Assembly (NCBI GenBank): GCA_963422285.2
Contig: CAXXJO010000001.1
Location: 248,001-312,000, forward strand
DNA length: 64,000 nt
DNA from: VXYL01 sp963422285
Lineage (GTDB): Bacteria; Pseudomonadota; Gammaproteobacteria; Pseudomonadales; Azotimanducaceae
Reading direction: 5' to 3'
The position numbers were made by a program, and so were the translations under genes. Below, in pieces: positions 54,077 through 62,400 of the stretch. Positions within the stretch are counted from its first letter, which is position 1. Every line of letters starts with the position of its first letter. Under the pieces are notes generated by a model that saw nothing but the letters and a program-made list of their open reading frames with translations, searched no databases and was not told the origin of the DNA.

Positions 54077-54547
54077 TCATCCGACGACCCCCAGCATCTC
54101 GTCGAGTTCTCGAAAGACCGGACGATCTTCCTGCTCGGTTCTCGAGAAGAGCACTATGGTCAGCGTGTCCGGATACGATTCTTCTCCTTCGAACCTGAAC
54201 AGGGCCAAGTCTTGGGGCCTTAGAACGCCGAAGCGCTCAAGCTGGTCTTCCGGGTTGCCAACGAGTTCCCCATCCAAACGCCAGTTTTTGTAGCCGCTGC
54301 CTTTGATGATCTTGCGTTGCAGGTTTACCGGAGGTGCCGCGGCTGGCCCCACGATCCAAATGTCGATGCCAAGCCTGTTTCGGCGACGACGCGCCATACC
54401 GTCAAGCCCAGGATAAAGCTGGCCCGTCAGCACATCGGCATTCAGGTTGATCGCCTTCTGGTTGCCTGCTCTGCCCTGTCTGTAGTGCCATTCGAAGAAT
54501 GTAAGGTCCGACGCAGTCAGACGTTTCAAAGCGAACTTGGCAGTCAT
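54077..54547 (-). CDS. Unrecognised 156-residue protein in the cytosine-methyltransferase operon
   Basis: ATG 54547 overlaps the methyltransferase stop (ATGA), so translation is coupled. It begins FALKRLTASDLTFFEWHYRQ, continues GNQKAINLNADVLTGQLYPG and has a basic central part (ARRRRNRLGIDIWIVGPAAA, NLQRKIIKGSGYKNWRLDGE). It then has an acidic end (PQDLALFRFEGEESYPDTLT). The mix of basic loops and beta-strand-like stretches would fit a DNA-binding or specificity subunit, perhaps a B3-like barrel, but that is a guess. Its stop overlaps the ATG-ATG in front of the DUF3883 gene. The family is not known to me. Confidence 0.7.
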   Translation of the reverse strand: MTAKFALKRLTASDLTFFEWHYRQGRAGNQKAINLNADVLTGQLYPGLDGMARRRRNRLGIDIWIVGPAAAPPVNLQRKIIKGSGYKNWRLDGELVGNPEDQLERFGVLRPQDLALFRFEGEESYPDTLTIVLFSRTEQEDRPVFRELDEMLGVVG

Positions 54548-56118
54548 TCGGACCCTCGGATCGTCTTGATCATCTCTTCTGCCAAGGCCTTGGCCAGCAA
54601 GGGCGGAACCGCGTTGCCGATTTGTCGGAACGCCGGATTCATCGTCCCGCGGAATCGGAAGCCATCGGGAAAGGAATGCAGCCGCGCGGCCTCCCGCACC
54701 GAGATGGTACGCGCCTGCCTGCTATCGAAATGGATGTGGCTGTAGCCGTCCTTGCCGAGGTGGGCCATGAGCGTCCTGGCCGGCTGGTGCGCCGACATCT
54801 TGCGCCATTTGTTGGGAAACTTGCCGGCGTCGTAGGGCGGCACCAGTCGCCGTTGCAAACTTCGGTACCCCGCGGATCCTTCACGAAGCGACTTTCCTGC
54901 CAGTCGTTCTTGAGCAAGCCGTTCCTCAAACATCTCCTGCGCATGCCGGTAGGCTTCGGGGTACTGGTCGCCTTCGTTCATTCGTGCGAACAACTCGAAG
55001 TCCCGGGGCAGGTACCGGATGACGTGATCGTAGAGCGCATCGCCGGCCTCGTACCCAGGCCAAGTCTTCATCCGCTGTGCGTATTCGGACGGTGGGGGTT
55101 CGGCGCTGTAGCTCATCGGCGCATCGAATCTACGAGCACCGCGGCGCAAGGTGCCCGCCTTGCGTTGCTCCCGCGCATCGATGAAAGGCAGATCGCCAAT
55201 CGCCTCTCTCGCCGTTGCCGCCGGCGGTAGATTGCGATGAGCTTGGGGCGGATCGAGGTACCTGTGCCCCGAGCTTGCCAAGTCTCTTCGACTTAATGTC
55301 TTGAGCGCGACAGCCCTGGATCCTTGGTATCCGGGCGGCAAGTCGGCCCAATGCGTGGGCTCCGGGAATCGTATGCCAGCGACAGCTTCGCGACGGTAGC
55401 CGATGAGAAACATCCGCTCTCGCATTTGCGGTACGCCATACCAGGAGGCATTCAGCAGCGTGTACGCACAGACGTATCCCAGGTTCGCTAGCGCTTCGCA
55501 GGTTTCCTCGGCGATGTTCCGACCGCCGTGGTTCAGTACGTCGGGAACGTTCTCCATCAGCACGGCGACGGGCTCGCAAGCCTCGATGTAGCGCAGCCAC
55601 TCGCGCAACAGCCGCGCCCGCGGGTCGTACAGAAAGGCCCGCGGGTGGTCGTTGATCTCGCGCAGTTTCGAGCGCCCGACACGAGCGAACGCTTGGCAGG
55701 GCGGCCCGCCCACCACCACATCGAAAGCTTGGGCGATCGGTCCTAGCCCGAGTGCTTCCGCGAACGCCTCGGGTGCCGTCAGCGCATCGCGGGATTGGCT
55801 GTGCTCCTCGCGGCCGGCATGGAAGTTGGCACCGTGGGAGCGAGCGGCTGCCGCGTCGTTCTCCACCGCGGCCACGATCTCGAAGCCGGCGGCCTGGAAG
55901 CCGAGGGAGAGTCCCCCGCAGCCGGCAAACAAATCCAGCACCCGTGGCCGCTCTCCGTTGCGCAGCCGGGCGAGCTTTCGTGCTGCGACAGTCTTCGGTA
56001 CCGTGCTGCGCGGGCCGCCGGTTGCCGTCGAGCTACGCGCCGGCACGGCTGCCCGGCGAGCGCCCGTCCCATGTCGCCGGGAGCGGGACGGGGCAGGCTT
56101 GGAATGGATGATAGGCAT
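54544..56118 (-). CDS. DNA (cytosine-5-)-methyltransferase
   Basis: The 524-residue C5-cytosine methyltransferase has SAM motif I LDLFAGCGGLSLGFQAAGFE at 61-80, the catalytic loop GGPPCQAFARVGR with C141, the ENV motif MENVPDVL (E189), YGVPQMRERMFLIGYRRE (motif VIII), and C-terminal motifs IX/X (RTISVREAARLHSFPDGFRF, QIGNAVPPLLAKALA). A long target-recognition region of about 200 residues lies between. About 55 basic residues precede the core from ATG 56118. It heads an operon with two overlapping downstream genes and is divergent from hrcA. Confidence 0.95.
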   Translation of the reverse strand: MPIIHSKPAPSRSRRHGTGARRAAVPARSSTATGGPRSTVPKTVAARKLARLRNGERPRVLDLFAGCGGLSLGFQAAGFEIVAAVENDAAAARSHGANFHAGREEHSQSRDALTAPEAFAEALGLGPIAQAFDVVVGGPPCQAFARVGRSKLREINDHPRAFLYDPRARLLREWLRYIEACEPVAVLMENVPDVLNHGGRNIAEETCEALANLGYVCAYTLLNASWYGVPQMRERMFLIGYRREAVAGIRFPEPTHWADLPPGYQGSRAVALKTLSRRDLASSGHRYLDPPQAHRNLPPAATAREAIGDLPFIDAREQRKAGTLRRGARRFDAPMSYSAEPPPSEYAQRMKTWPGYEAGDALYDHVIRYLPRDFELFARMNEGDQYPEAYRHAQEMFEERLAQERLAGKSLREGSAGYRSLQRRLVPPYDAGKFPNKWRKMSAHQPARTLMAHLGKDGYSHIHFDSRQARTISVREAARLHSFPDGFRFRGTMNPAFRQIGNAVPPLLAKALAEEMIKTIRGSE

Positions 56119-56304
56119 GCAGCTGCGGTCCGTTCGGCATGGGGATCGGCGGCTCGGAAGGACCGAACCGCCAACACAAAACGTAGCACACACAGCCCTT
56201 GCCCGGAAAGTGCCGCCGGCACGGCCGCGCAAACTCAGGGTGCGGGCGACGTTGAGGGTGTAGAGTAGCCGACGGCTCGGGCCCCAGGCGAGCCGCAACA
56301 GGCG

Positions 56305-57411
56305 ATGGCTACCGAAACGCGACAGACAAGACCCGCGAAACTCCTGCAACCGGATGTCGGCGAGCGCGCCCAGCAGCTCTTCAAGCTGCTCGTGGAGCAC
56401 TATCTGGCGGACGGCGCGCCAGTGGCTTCCAGGACGCTGGCGTCGTCCACGACCTTGGCCATCAGCTCCGCCACGGTGCGCAACGTCATGGCGGACCTCG
56501 AAGCCCGCGGCTTGGTGTCCAGCCCGCATACCTCGGCGGGCAAGGTGCCCACCCACCAGGGCCTGCGGTTCTTCGTCGACAGCCTGATCTCCGTGCAGCC
56601 CATGGACAAGCAGGCGCTACGCCGCATTCGCGGCGGCCTGAACCCGGACATGACGCCGAATCAGCTCGTGGAAGCGGCCTCTCGACTACTGTCCGGCGTC
56701 ACGCACATGGCCGGCTTGGTGACGGTACCGCGTCCGGATCTAGTGTCGCTGCGGCAAGTGGAGTTCCTGCGGCTATCCGGCGACCGCGTCCTGGTCATCC
56801 TGGTGGTGAACGACCGCGAGGTGCAGAACCGCGTCATCCACACCGACCGGGAGTACGACGAGACCGAGCTCGTTCAGGCCGCCAACTACATCAACCGCGA
56901 GTTCGCCGGCCAGTCCCTGCCGGCGATCCGCGCTGGCGTACTCGACAGCATGCGCAACGACAAGGACCGGCTGGACTCCATGATGCAGACGACTCTGGAC
57001 ATGGCGGCCAAGGCGTTTGCGCCGGCGGCCCACGAGGATGCGGACTACGTCGTCTCCGGCGAATCCAACCTCGTCGAGTCGTTGGCCAGCATCGAGGAGG
57101 TGCGCGAGCTGTTCGACGCCTTCGCCCGCAAGGGGGCCATCGTGCATCTGCTGGACCGCTGCCTGGATACCGAAGGCATCCAGCTGTTCATCGGCGAGGA
57201 GTCGGGCTACCGCTCGCTCGAAGACTACAGCCTAGTGACGGCGCGCTACCAGACCTGCGGCCATGTCGCCGGCGTGCTCGGCGTGGTGGGGCCGACGCGG
57301 ATGGCCTACCAGAGGGTGATCCCGGTGGTCGATGCGACGGCCAAGCTGCTCGGCACCGCCATCGACTACGACCAGCGCCCCCGCGCCGAAGGGGCAGGTG
57401 CCGAAGGGTAG
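56305..57411 (+). CDS. hrcA: Heat-inducible transcription repressor HrcA
   Basis: The 368-residue HrcA has an N-terminal winged helix (AQQLFKLLVEHYLADGAPVA, ATVRNVMADLEARGLVSSPH, TSAGKVPTHQGLRFFVDSL). A GAF-like regulatory part follows (RQVEFLRLSGDRVLVILVVN; LVTARYQTCGHVAGVLGVVG PTRMAY). It normally binds the CIRCE operator (TTAGCACTC-N9-GAGTGCTAA) and represses chaperone genes. No CIRCE copy was found upstream of hrcA, grpE or dnaK in this window. It lies about 100 bases before grpE. Confidence 0.95.
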   Translation: MATETRQTRPAKLLQPDVGERAQQLFKLLVEHYLADGAPVASRTLASSTTLAISSATVRNVMADLEARGLVSSPHTSAGKVPTHQGLRFFVDSLISVQPMDKQALRRIRGGLNPDMTPNQLVEAASRLLSGVTHMAGLVTVPRPDLVSLRQVEFLRLSGDRVLVILVVNDREVQNRVIHTDREYDETELVQAANYINREFAGQSLPAIRAGVLDSMRNDKDRLDSMMQTTLDMAAKAFAPAAHEDADYVVSGESNLVESLASIEEVRELFDAFARKGAIVHLLDRCLDTEGIQLFIGEESGYRSLEDYSLVTARYQTCGHVAGVLGVVGPTRMAYQRVIPVVDATAKLLGTAIDYDQRPRAEGAGAEG

Positions 57412-57442
57412 CGGGTCGCGTCAGCCGGACTTCCGGAGGGCG

Positions 57443-57472
57443 GTTGAAACTTCGCCCTTCCGACACCATCTA
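57443..57472 (+). promoter_or_regulatory. Sigma-32-type heat-shock promoter upstream of grpE
   Basis: TTGAAA (57444-57449) is followed after 14 bases by CACCATCTA (57464-57472), close to the RpoH consensus CTTGAAA and CCCCATNTA. It lies 35 bases before grpE. This suggests sigma-32 control of grpE-dnaK-dnaJ in addition to, or instead of, HrcA. Confidence 0.65.
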
Positions 57473-57507
57473 GCGCTGTCGGTAGCGACGGGAGAAGGCA
57501 CAAACCC

Positions 57508-58134
57508 ATGGCGAGCGAAGCGAAACCCGACAACGGGGATGCCGCGAAGGCAGATGCCGAGGCGACGGCGAACGAAGCGGCTCGGACTGCGGAGGAATGC
57601 GCGGACGAGGGCGCGGAATCCATCGAGTCCCTGCGCGTCGCGCTCGAAGACGCCCAGGCGGAAGTCGCAGCCTGCAAGGACCAGGCCTTGCGCGCCGCCG
57701 CGGAGGCGGAAAACGTTCGCAAGCGCGCCGAGCGCAGCATCGAGAACGCCCACAAGTTCGCCCTCGAGGGGTTCGTGACGGACCTGCTGCCCGCTGTGGA
57801 CAGCTTCGAGCGTGCCGTGCAGACGGCCGCCGATGCCGAAGCGAAGGATGAAACGGTGGCGGCCATGACGGAGGGCATCGAACTGTCTCTGAAGCTCCTC
57901 GTCGAGGCCATGCAGCGCCAAGGCATCGAGACCGTGGACCCCGTCGGCGCACCGTTCGACCCGGTGCTGCACGAGGCCATGACCATGGTCGAGGCCGCCG
58001 AGGCCGAGCCGGGTTCGGTAGTGCAGGTAGTGCAGAAGGGCTACACGGTGAATGGCCGGCTGGCGCGTCCGGCCCGCGTCATCGTCGCCCGGCAGCCGGC
58101 CGACCCGCCGTCCGCCTCCGCGGACGAACCTTGA
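57508..58134 (+). CDS. grpE: Nucleotide exchange factor GrpE
   Basis: The 208-residue GrpE has an acidic N-terminus, a long helix (LRAAAEAENVRKRAERSIEN AHKFALEGF), and the C-terminal wing (PFDPVLHEAMTMVEAAEAEP, VVQKGYTVNGRLARPARVIV). It releases ADP from DnaK as a dimer. ATG 57508 follows GGGAGAAGG. It is transcribed with dnaK, 88 bases downstream. Confidence 0.95.
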   Translation: MASEAKPDNGDAAKADAEATANEAARTAEECADEGAESIESLRVALEDAQAEVAACKDQALRAAAEAENVRKRAERSIENAHKFALEGFVTDLLPAVDSFERAVQTAADAEAKDETVAAMTEGIELSLKLLVEAMQRQGIETVDPVGAPFDPVLHEAMTMVEAAEAEPGSVVQVVQKGYTVNGRLARPARVIVARQPADPPSASADEP

Positions 58135-58190
58135 ATCGAACGGGTTGCGCCAATATTCAGCCCTGATGGATGGGTGCGGCCCGGAGCAAC

Positions 58191-58210
58191 GCTAGGACAA
58201 GCTAGGACAA
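58191..58210 (+). repeat. 10-bp tandem repeat in the dnaK leader
   Basis: The ten-base unit GCTAGGACAA occurs twice head to tail immediately before the dnaK ribosome-binding region. It is a possible slippage product and may slightly lengthen the untranslated spacer. Confidence 0.7.
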
Positions 58211-58222
58211 GAGAGAACAGAC

Positions 58223-60157
58223 ATGGCAAAGATCATCGGCATAGACCTGGGCACGACGAACTCCTGCGTCGCCGTGATGGACGGACGCGAACCTCGCGTC
58301 ATCGAAAACTCCGAAGGGGACCGCACGACGCCTTCCATCGTCGCCTTCACCGACGGCGAAGTGCTGGTGGGCCAGAGCGCCAAGCGCCAAGCGGTGACGA
58401 ATCCCGCCAACACGCTGTTCGCCGTCAAGCGGCTGATCGGGCGCAAGTTCAACGATAGCGTGGTGCAGCGCGACCTGTCCATGGTGCCCTACCACATCGT
58501 CCAGGCGAAGAACGGCGATGCCTGGGTGGAAGCCAACGGCGAACAGCTGGCGCCGCCGCAGATTTCCGCGGAGGTGCTCAAGAAGATGAAAAAGACCGCC
58601 GAAGAGTATCTCGGCGAGTCCGTCACCAACGCCGTGATCACGGTGCCGGCCTACTTCGACGATTCCCAGCGCCAAGCCACCAAGGACGCCGGCAGAATCG
58701 CCGGCCTCGATGTCAAGCGCATCATCAACGAACCCACCGCCGCCGCCCTCGCCTACGGCATGGACAAGCAACGGGGGGATTCGAAGATCGCGGTGTTCGA
58801 CTTGGGCGGCGGCACCTTCGACATCTCCATCATCGAAATCGCCGAGGTGGATGGCGAGCACCAGTTCGAGGTGCTGTCCACCAACGGCGATACGTTCCTC
58901 GGCGGCGAGGACTTCGATCTGAAGATCATCGAGTACCTGGTCGACGAGTTCAAGCAGGAGAACCGCATCGACCTGAACAACGATCCCATCGCTCTGCAAC
59001 GGCTCAAGGAGGCCGCCGAGAAGGCCAAGATCGAGCTCTCCTCCAGCACCCAGACCGAGGTGAATCTGCCCTACATCACGGCGGACAACACCGGGCCGAA
59101 GCATTTGGTCATCAAGCTCACCCGGGCCAAGATCGAGGCCTTGGTGGAAGATCTGGTGGAGCGTACCATGGGGCCATGCCGTACCGCGCTTACCGACGCC
59201 GGCCTTGCCGTCGGCGATATCGACGAGGTGATCCTGGTGGGCGGCCAGACCCGCATGCCGCTGGTGCAGGAGAAGGTCGCCGCCTTCTTCGGCAAGGATC
59301 CGCGCCGGGACGTCAACCCCGACGAGGCGGTGGCCGTAGGCGCCGCCATCCAGGCCGCGGTGCTCTCCGGCGACGTCAAGGACGTGCTGCTGCTCGACGT
59401 GACGCCGCTGTCCCTCGGCATCGAGACCTTAGGCGGCGTAATGAACGTGCTGATCGAGAAGAACACCACCATTCCGGCCAAGAAGCAGCAGGTGTACTCC
59501 ACCGCCGACGACAACCAGGCCGCGGTGACCATCCACGTGCTGCAAGGCGAACGCAAGCAGGCGGGGCAGAACAAGTCCCTCGGCCGCTTCGACCTCACCG
59601 ACATTCCTCTGTCGCCCCGCGGCGTACCGCAGATCGAGGTGAGTTTCGACATCGACGCCAACGGCATCCTCAATGTCTCCGCCAAGGACAAGGCCACCGG
59701 CAAGGAGCAGTCCATCGTCATCAAGGCGTCGAGCGGCCTGTCCGACGAAGAGATCCAGCGCATGGTGGGCGATGCCGAAGCCCATGCCGAGGAAGACGCC
59801 CGCTTCGAGGAGATGGCCACCCTGCGCAACCAGGGCGACAGCCTCGTACACTCGGCGCGCAAGATGGTGAACGATGCCGGCGACAAGGCCACCGAAGACG
59901 ACAAGCAGGCCATCGAGACCGCCGCCAAGGATCTCGAACAGGCCATCAAGGGCGACGACAAGAGCCAGATCGAGGCGAAGATCCAAGCCTTAACCGAGGC
60001 TACCGGCAGCTTGGCGCAAAAAATGTATGCCGACCAAGCCGAGCCGGCGGAGAGCGCCGCTGGCCCTGGCGGCAGCCAGACCGATGCGAGCAGCGCGGAC
60101 GAAGCAGTGGAAGCGGAGTTCGAGGAAGTGGACGACAACAAGAAGAGCAGCGGCTAG
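58223..60157 (+). CDS. dnaK: Molecular chaperone DnaK (Hsp70)
   Basis: The 644-residue Hsp70 begins AKIIGIDLGTTNSCVAVMDG. It has the ATPase signatures VFDLGGGTFDISIIEI and VILVGGQTRMPLVQEKVAAF FGKDPRRDVNPDEAVAVGAA, the linker DVLLLDVTPLSLGIETLGGV, the substrate-binding beta domain and a helical lid ending in an acidic tail (EFEEVDDNKKSSG). Full length for the family. It works with GrpE upstream and DnaJ 39 bases downstream. Confidence 0.98.
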   Translation: MAKIIGIDLGTTNSCVAVMDGREPRVIENSEGDRTTPSIVAFTDGEVLVGQSAKRQAVTNPANTLFAVKRLIGRKFNDSVVQRDLSMVPYHIVQAKNGDAWVEANGEQLAPPQISAEVLKKMKKTAEEYLGESVTNAVITVPAYFDDSQRQATKDAGRIAGLDVKRIINEPTAAALAYGMDKQRGDSKIAVFDLGGGTFDISIIEIAEVDGEHQFEVLSTNGDTFLGGEDFDLKIIEYLVDEFKQENRIDLNNDPIALQRLKEAAEKAKIELSSSTQTEVNLPYITADNTGPKHLVIKLTRAKIEALVEDLVERTMGPCRTALTDAGLAVGDIDEVILVGGQTRMPLVQEKVAAFFGKDPRRDVNPDEAVAVGAAIQAAVLSGDVKDVLLLDVTPLSLGIETLGGVMNVLIEKNTTIPAKKQQVYSTADDNQAAVTIHVLQGERKQAGQNKSLGRFDLTDIPLSPRGVPQIEVSFDIDANGILNVSAKDKATGKEQSIVIKASSGLSDEEIQRMVGDAEAHAEEDARFEEMATLRNQGDSLVHSARKMVNDAGDKATEDDKQAIETAAKDLEQAIKGDDKSQIEAKIQALTEATGSLAQKMYADQAEPAESAAGPGGSQTDASSADEAVEAEFEEVDDNKKSSG

Positions 60158-60196
60158 GCTTGACAGGCGGATGCTGGCAGCTGACAGCGAGGTTCG

Positions 60197-61333
60197 ATGG
60201 CCAAACGCGACTATTACGATGTGCTAGGCGTCGATCGGAACGCTTCGGAGGCGGAAGTCAAGAAGGCGTACCGGCGACTGGCCATGAAGTACCACCCGGA
60301 CCGCAACCCAGGAGACTCTAGCACCGAGGAACAGTTCAAGGAGGCCACCGAAGCCTACGAGGTGCTGGCCGACCAGGACAAGCGCACCCGCTACGACCGC
60401 TTCGGCCACGCCGGTGTGGACGGCGCGAGCAGCGCGGCCGGCTTCAGCGCCGGCGGCTTCACCGACATCGGCGACATTTTCGGCGAAGTGTTCGGCGACA
60501 TCTTCAGCACCGGCAGGACGCGCACTCGCAGTGGTTCCCAGCGCGGTGCGGATTTGCGCTACTCCCTGAACCTCACCTTGGAACAGGCGGTGGCCGGCGA
60601 CAGCGTGGATATCCATGTACCGACGCTCGCCAGCTGCGACGACTGCGATGGCTTCGGCACCGCGCCAGGCGCCTCGCCCTCCACCTGCCGGGAATGCCAG
60701 GGCCGCGGGCAAATCCGCGTCGCCCAGGGGTTCTTCTCCTTGCAGCAGACCTGCCCGCATTGCCGAGGCACGGGTCGCGTCATCCTCGACCCGTGCCGCA
60801 CCTGCGACGGGCGCGGTCGCGTCGAGCACCGCAAAACGCTGTCGGTGAAGGTTCCTTCCGGCGTCGACAACGGCGACCGCATTCGTCTGTCCGGCGAAGG
60901 GGAGGCCGGCGTGGGCGGCGGCTCGCCAGGCGATCTGTACGTGCAGGTCGAAGTGGACCAGCACCCGATCTTCCAGCGCGACGGCACGAGCCTCCACTGC
61001 GATGTGCCGATATCCTTCGTTGACGCCGTGCTCGGCGGCGAAATCGAGGTGCCTACCCTGGACGGCCGGGTCAAGCTCCGGGTGCCGGGCGAGACCCAGA
61101 CCGGCAAGCTGTTCCGGCTGCGCGGGCGCGGCGTGCCGGCGGTGCGCGGCGGCCCCACCGGGGACCTCCTGTGTCGCGTGGTGATCGAGACGCCAGTGCG
61201 GCTATCCGATGCGCAGAAGGACCTGCTGCGCGAGTTCAAGGCCAGTCTCGAAGCCAACGGCAGCACCCATTCTCCTAAGGAGACCAACTGGTTCCAGAGC
61301 GTGAAGAACTTCTTCGAGGGCCTGACGAAGTGA
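60197..61333 (+). CDS. dnaJ: Chaperone protein DnaJ
   Basis: The 378-residue type I J-protein has the J domain with HPD at 33-35 (MKYHPDRNPGD) and a Gly/Phe-rich region (GFSAGGFTDIGDIFGEVFGD). Four zinc motifs follow (CDDCDGFG, CRECQGRG, CPHCRGTG, CRTCDGRG), then the C-terminal peptide-binding domains. It stimulates the DnaK ATPase and delivers clients. Confidence 0.97.
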   Translation: MAKRDYYDVLGVDRNASEAEVKKAYRRLAMKYHPDRNPGDSSTEEQFKEATEAYEVLADQDKRTRYDRFGHAGVDGASSAAGFSAGGFTDIGDIFGEVFGDIFSTGRTRTRSGSQRGADLRYSLNLTLEQAVAGDSVDIHVPTLASCDDCDGFGTAPGASPSTCRECQGRGQIRVAQGFFSLQQTCPHCRGTGRVILDPCRTCDGRGRVEHRKTLSVKVPSGVDNGDRIRLSGEGEAGVGGGSPGDLYVQVEVDQHPIFQRDGTSLHCDVPISFVDAVLGGEIEVPTLDGRVKLRVPGETQTGKLFRLRGRGVPAVRGGPTGDLLCRVVIETPVRLSDAQKDLLREFKASLEANGSTHSPKETNWFQSVKNFFEGLTK

Positions 61334-61379
61334 CGGGCGAAGGTACGGGCAAAGGGATGGAGAAGAAACGGGGAAAGCG

Positions 61380-62210
61380 ATGAGGGAAGCGACGGAGATA
61401 GCGTTGAAAGTTGCGATCTCCGGTGCCGCCGGTCGCATGGGACGGATGCTCGTGGCGGCAGTCGCCGCTGCCGAGGACTTGCGCTTGGGAGCGACCTTGG
61501 AAGCGCCCGGCTCGCCGTTCATCGGCACCGATGCTGGCGAACTGGCAGCCATCGGCGCCGCCGGCGTAGCCATTGGCGGCGACATCGCAACGGTGGTGGA
61601 CGCCTTCGACGTGCTGGTGGACTTCAGCGTCCCCCAAGCCACGCTGGACAAGTTGGACGCTTGCGCGGATGCCGGCAAGGCGCTGGTCGTCGGCACCACC
61701 GGCTTCGATGCCGCCGGGCTGAGCGCGATCCGCCGCGCCGCTCGAACCGTGCCCATCGTCATGGCCCCGAACATGAGCGTCGGCGTCAACGTCGCCTTCA
61801 AGCTCATCGAGTACGCGGCTAAGACGCTCGGCGACGATGTGGATGTGGAGGTCTTCGAGGCTCACCATCGTCATAAGATCGACGCTCCCTCCGGCACCGC
61901 GGTGCGCATGGGCGAGATCCTCGCCCATGTCCTGGGCCGCGATCTCGCCACCGACGCCATCTACGGCCGGGAGGGGATCACGGGCGAGCGTCCGCGCCGC
62001 GCGATCGGCTTCCACAGCATGCGCGGCGGCGACATCGTCGGCGAACACACCGTCGCCTTCGCCGGCACGGGCGAGCGCATCGAGATCACCCACCGCGCCG
62101 CCACCCGCGAGAATTTCGCCGCTGGCGCCGTGCGAGCCGTGCGCTTCGTGGCCGACCGAGAACCGGGCCTATACGGCATGGACGACGTGCTTGGCCTAGG
62201 CTCGCCGTAG
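61380..62210 (+). CDS. dapB: 4-hydroxy-tetrahydrodipicolinate reductase
   Basis: The 276-residue DapB has the nucleotide loop VAISGAAGRMGRMLVAAVAA, VLVDFSVPQATLDKLDACAD, VGTTGFDAAGLSAIRRAART and NMSVGVNVAFKLIEYAAKTL. The catalytic segment EVFEAHHRHKIDAPSGTAVR carries the active-site histidine and lysine. It reduces an intermediate of lysine and diaminopimelate synthesis with NAD(P)H. Its position after dnaJ is the usual gammaproteobacterial order. Confidence 0.97.
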   Translation: MREATEIALKVAISGAAGRMGRMLVAAVAAAEDLRLGATLEAPGSPFIGTDAGELAAIGAAGVAIGGDIATVVDAFDVLVDFSVPQATLDKLDACADAGKALVVGTTGFDAAGLSAIRRAARTVPIVMAPNMSVGVNVAFKLIEYAAKTLGDDVDVEVFEAHHRHKIDAPSGTAVRMGEILAHVLGRDLATDAIYGREGITGERPRRAIGFHSMRGGDIVGEHTVAFAGTGERIEITHRAATRENFAAGAVRAVRFVADREPGLYGMDDVLGLGSP

Positions 62211-62217
62211 CTTATGC

Positions 62218-62400
62218 GTGTCCACCAGCTTTTCTTGGGCGGTTGTCGCGCTCTTCGTTCCCGACATGGATGCGAACATCAAAGCGACTTGTTTCGGAGT
62301 GGGTATCTTAGCCAGCTTGGTGTTGGCAGTCTTCACAGTAGGAGATGCCCGGGAACGGAAGACAGAGTTTAAAGTTTCATGGAAAGAAGTCTCCTTCTTG
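62218..62400 (+). other. Short membrane-segment frame running into a dead LLM gene
   Basis: From GTG 62218 or ATG 62267 the frame encodes one clear hydrophobic helix (FGVGILASLVLAVFTVGDA) and a short charged tail. Without a stop it then enters the LLM oxidoreductase remnant. The segment is less GC-rich than its surroundings. It is probably the 5' part of a small membrane-protein gene joined by a deletion. Confidence 0.4.

Noticed and set aside
56119..56304. CIRCE operator in front of hrcA
   Set aside because: Neither TTAGCACTC nor GAGTGCTAA was found here or before grpE and dnaK.
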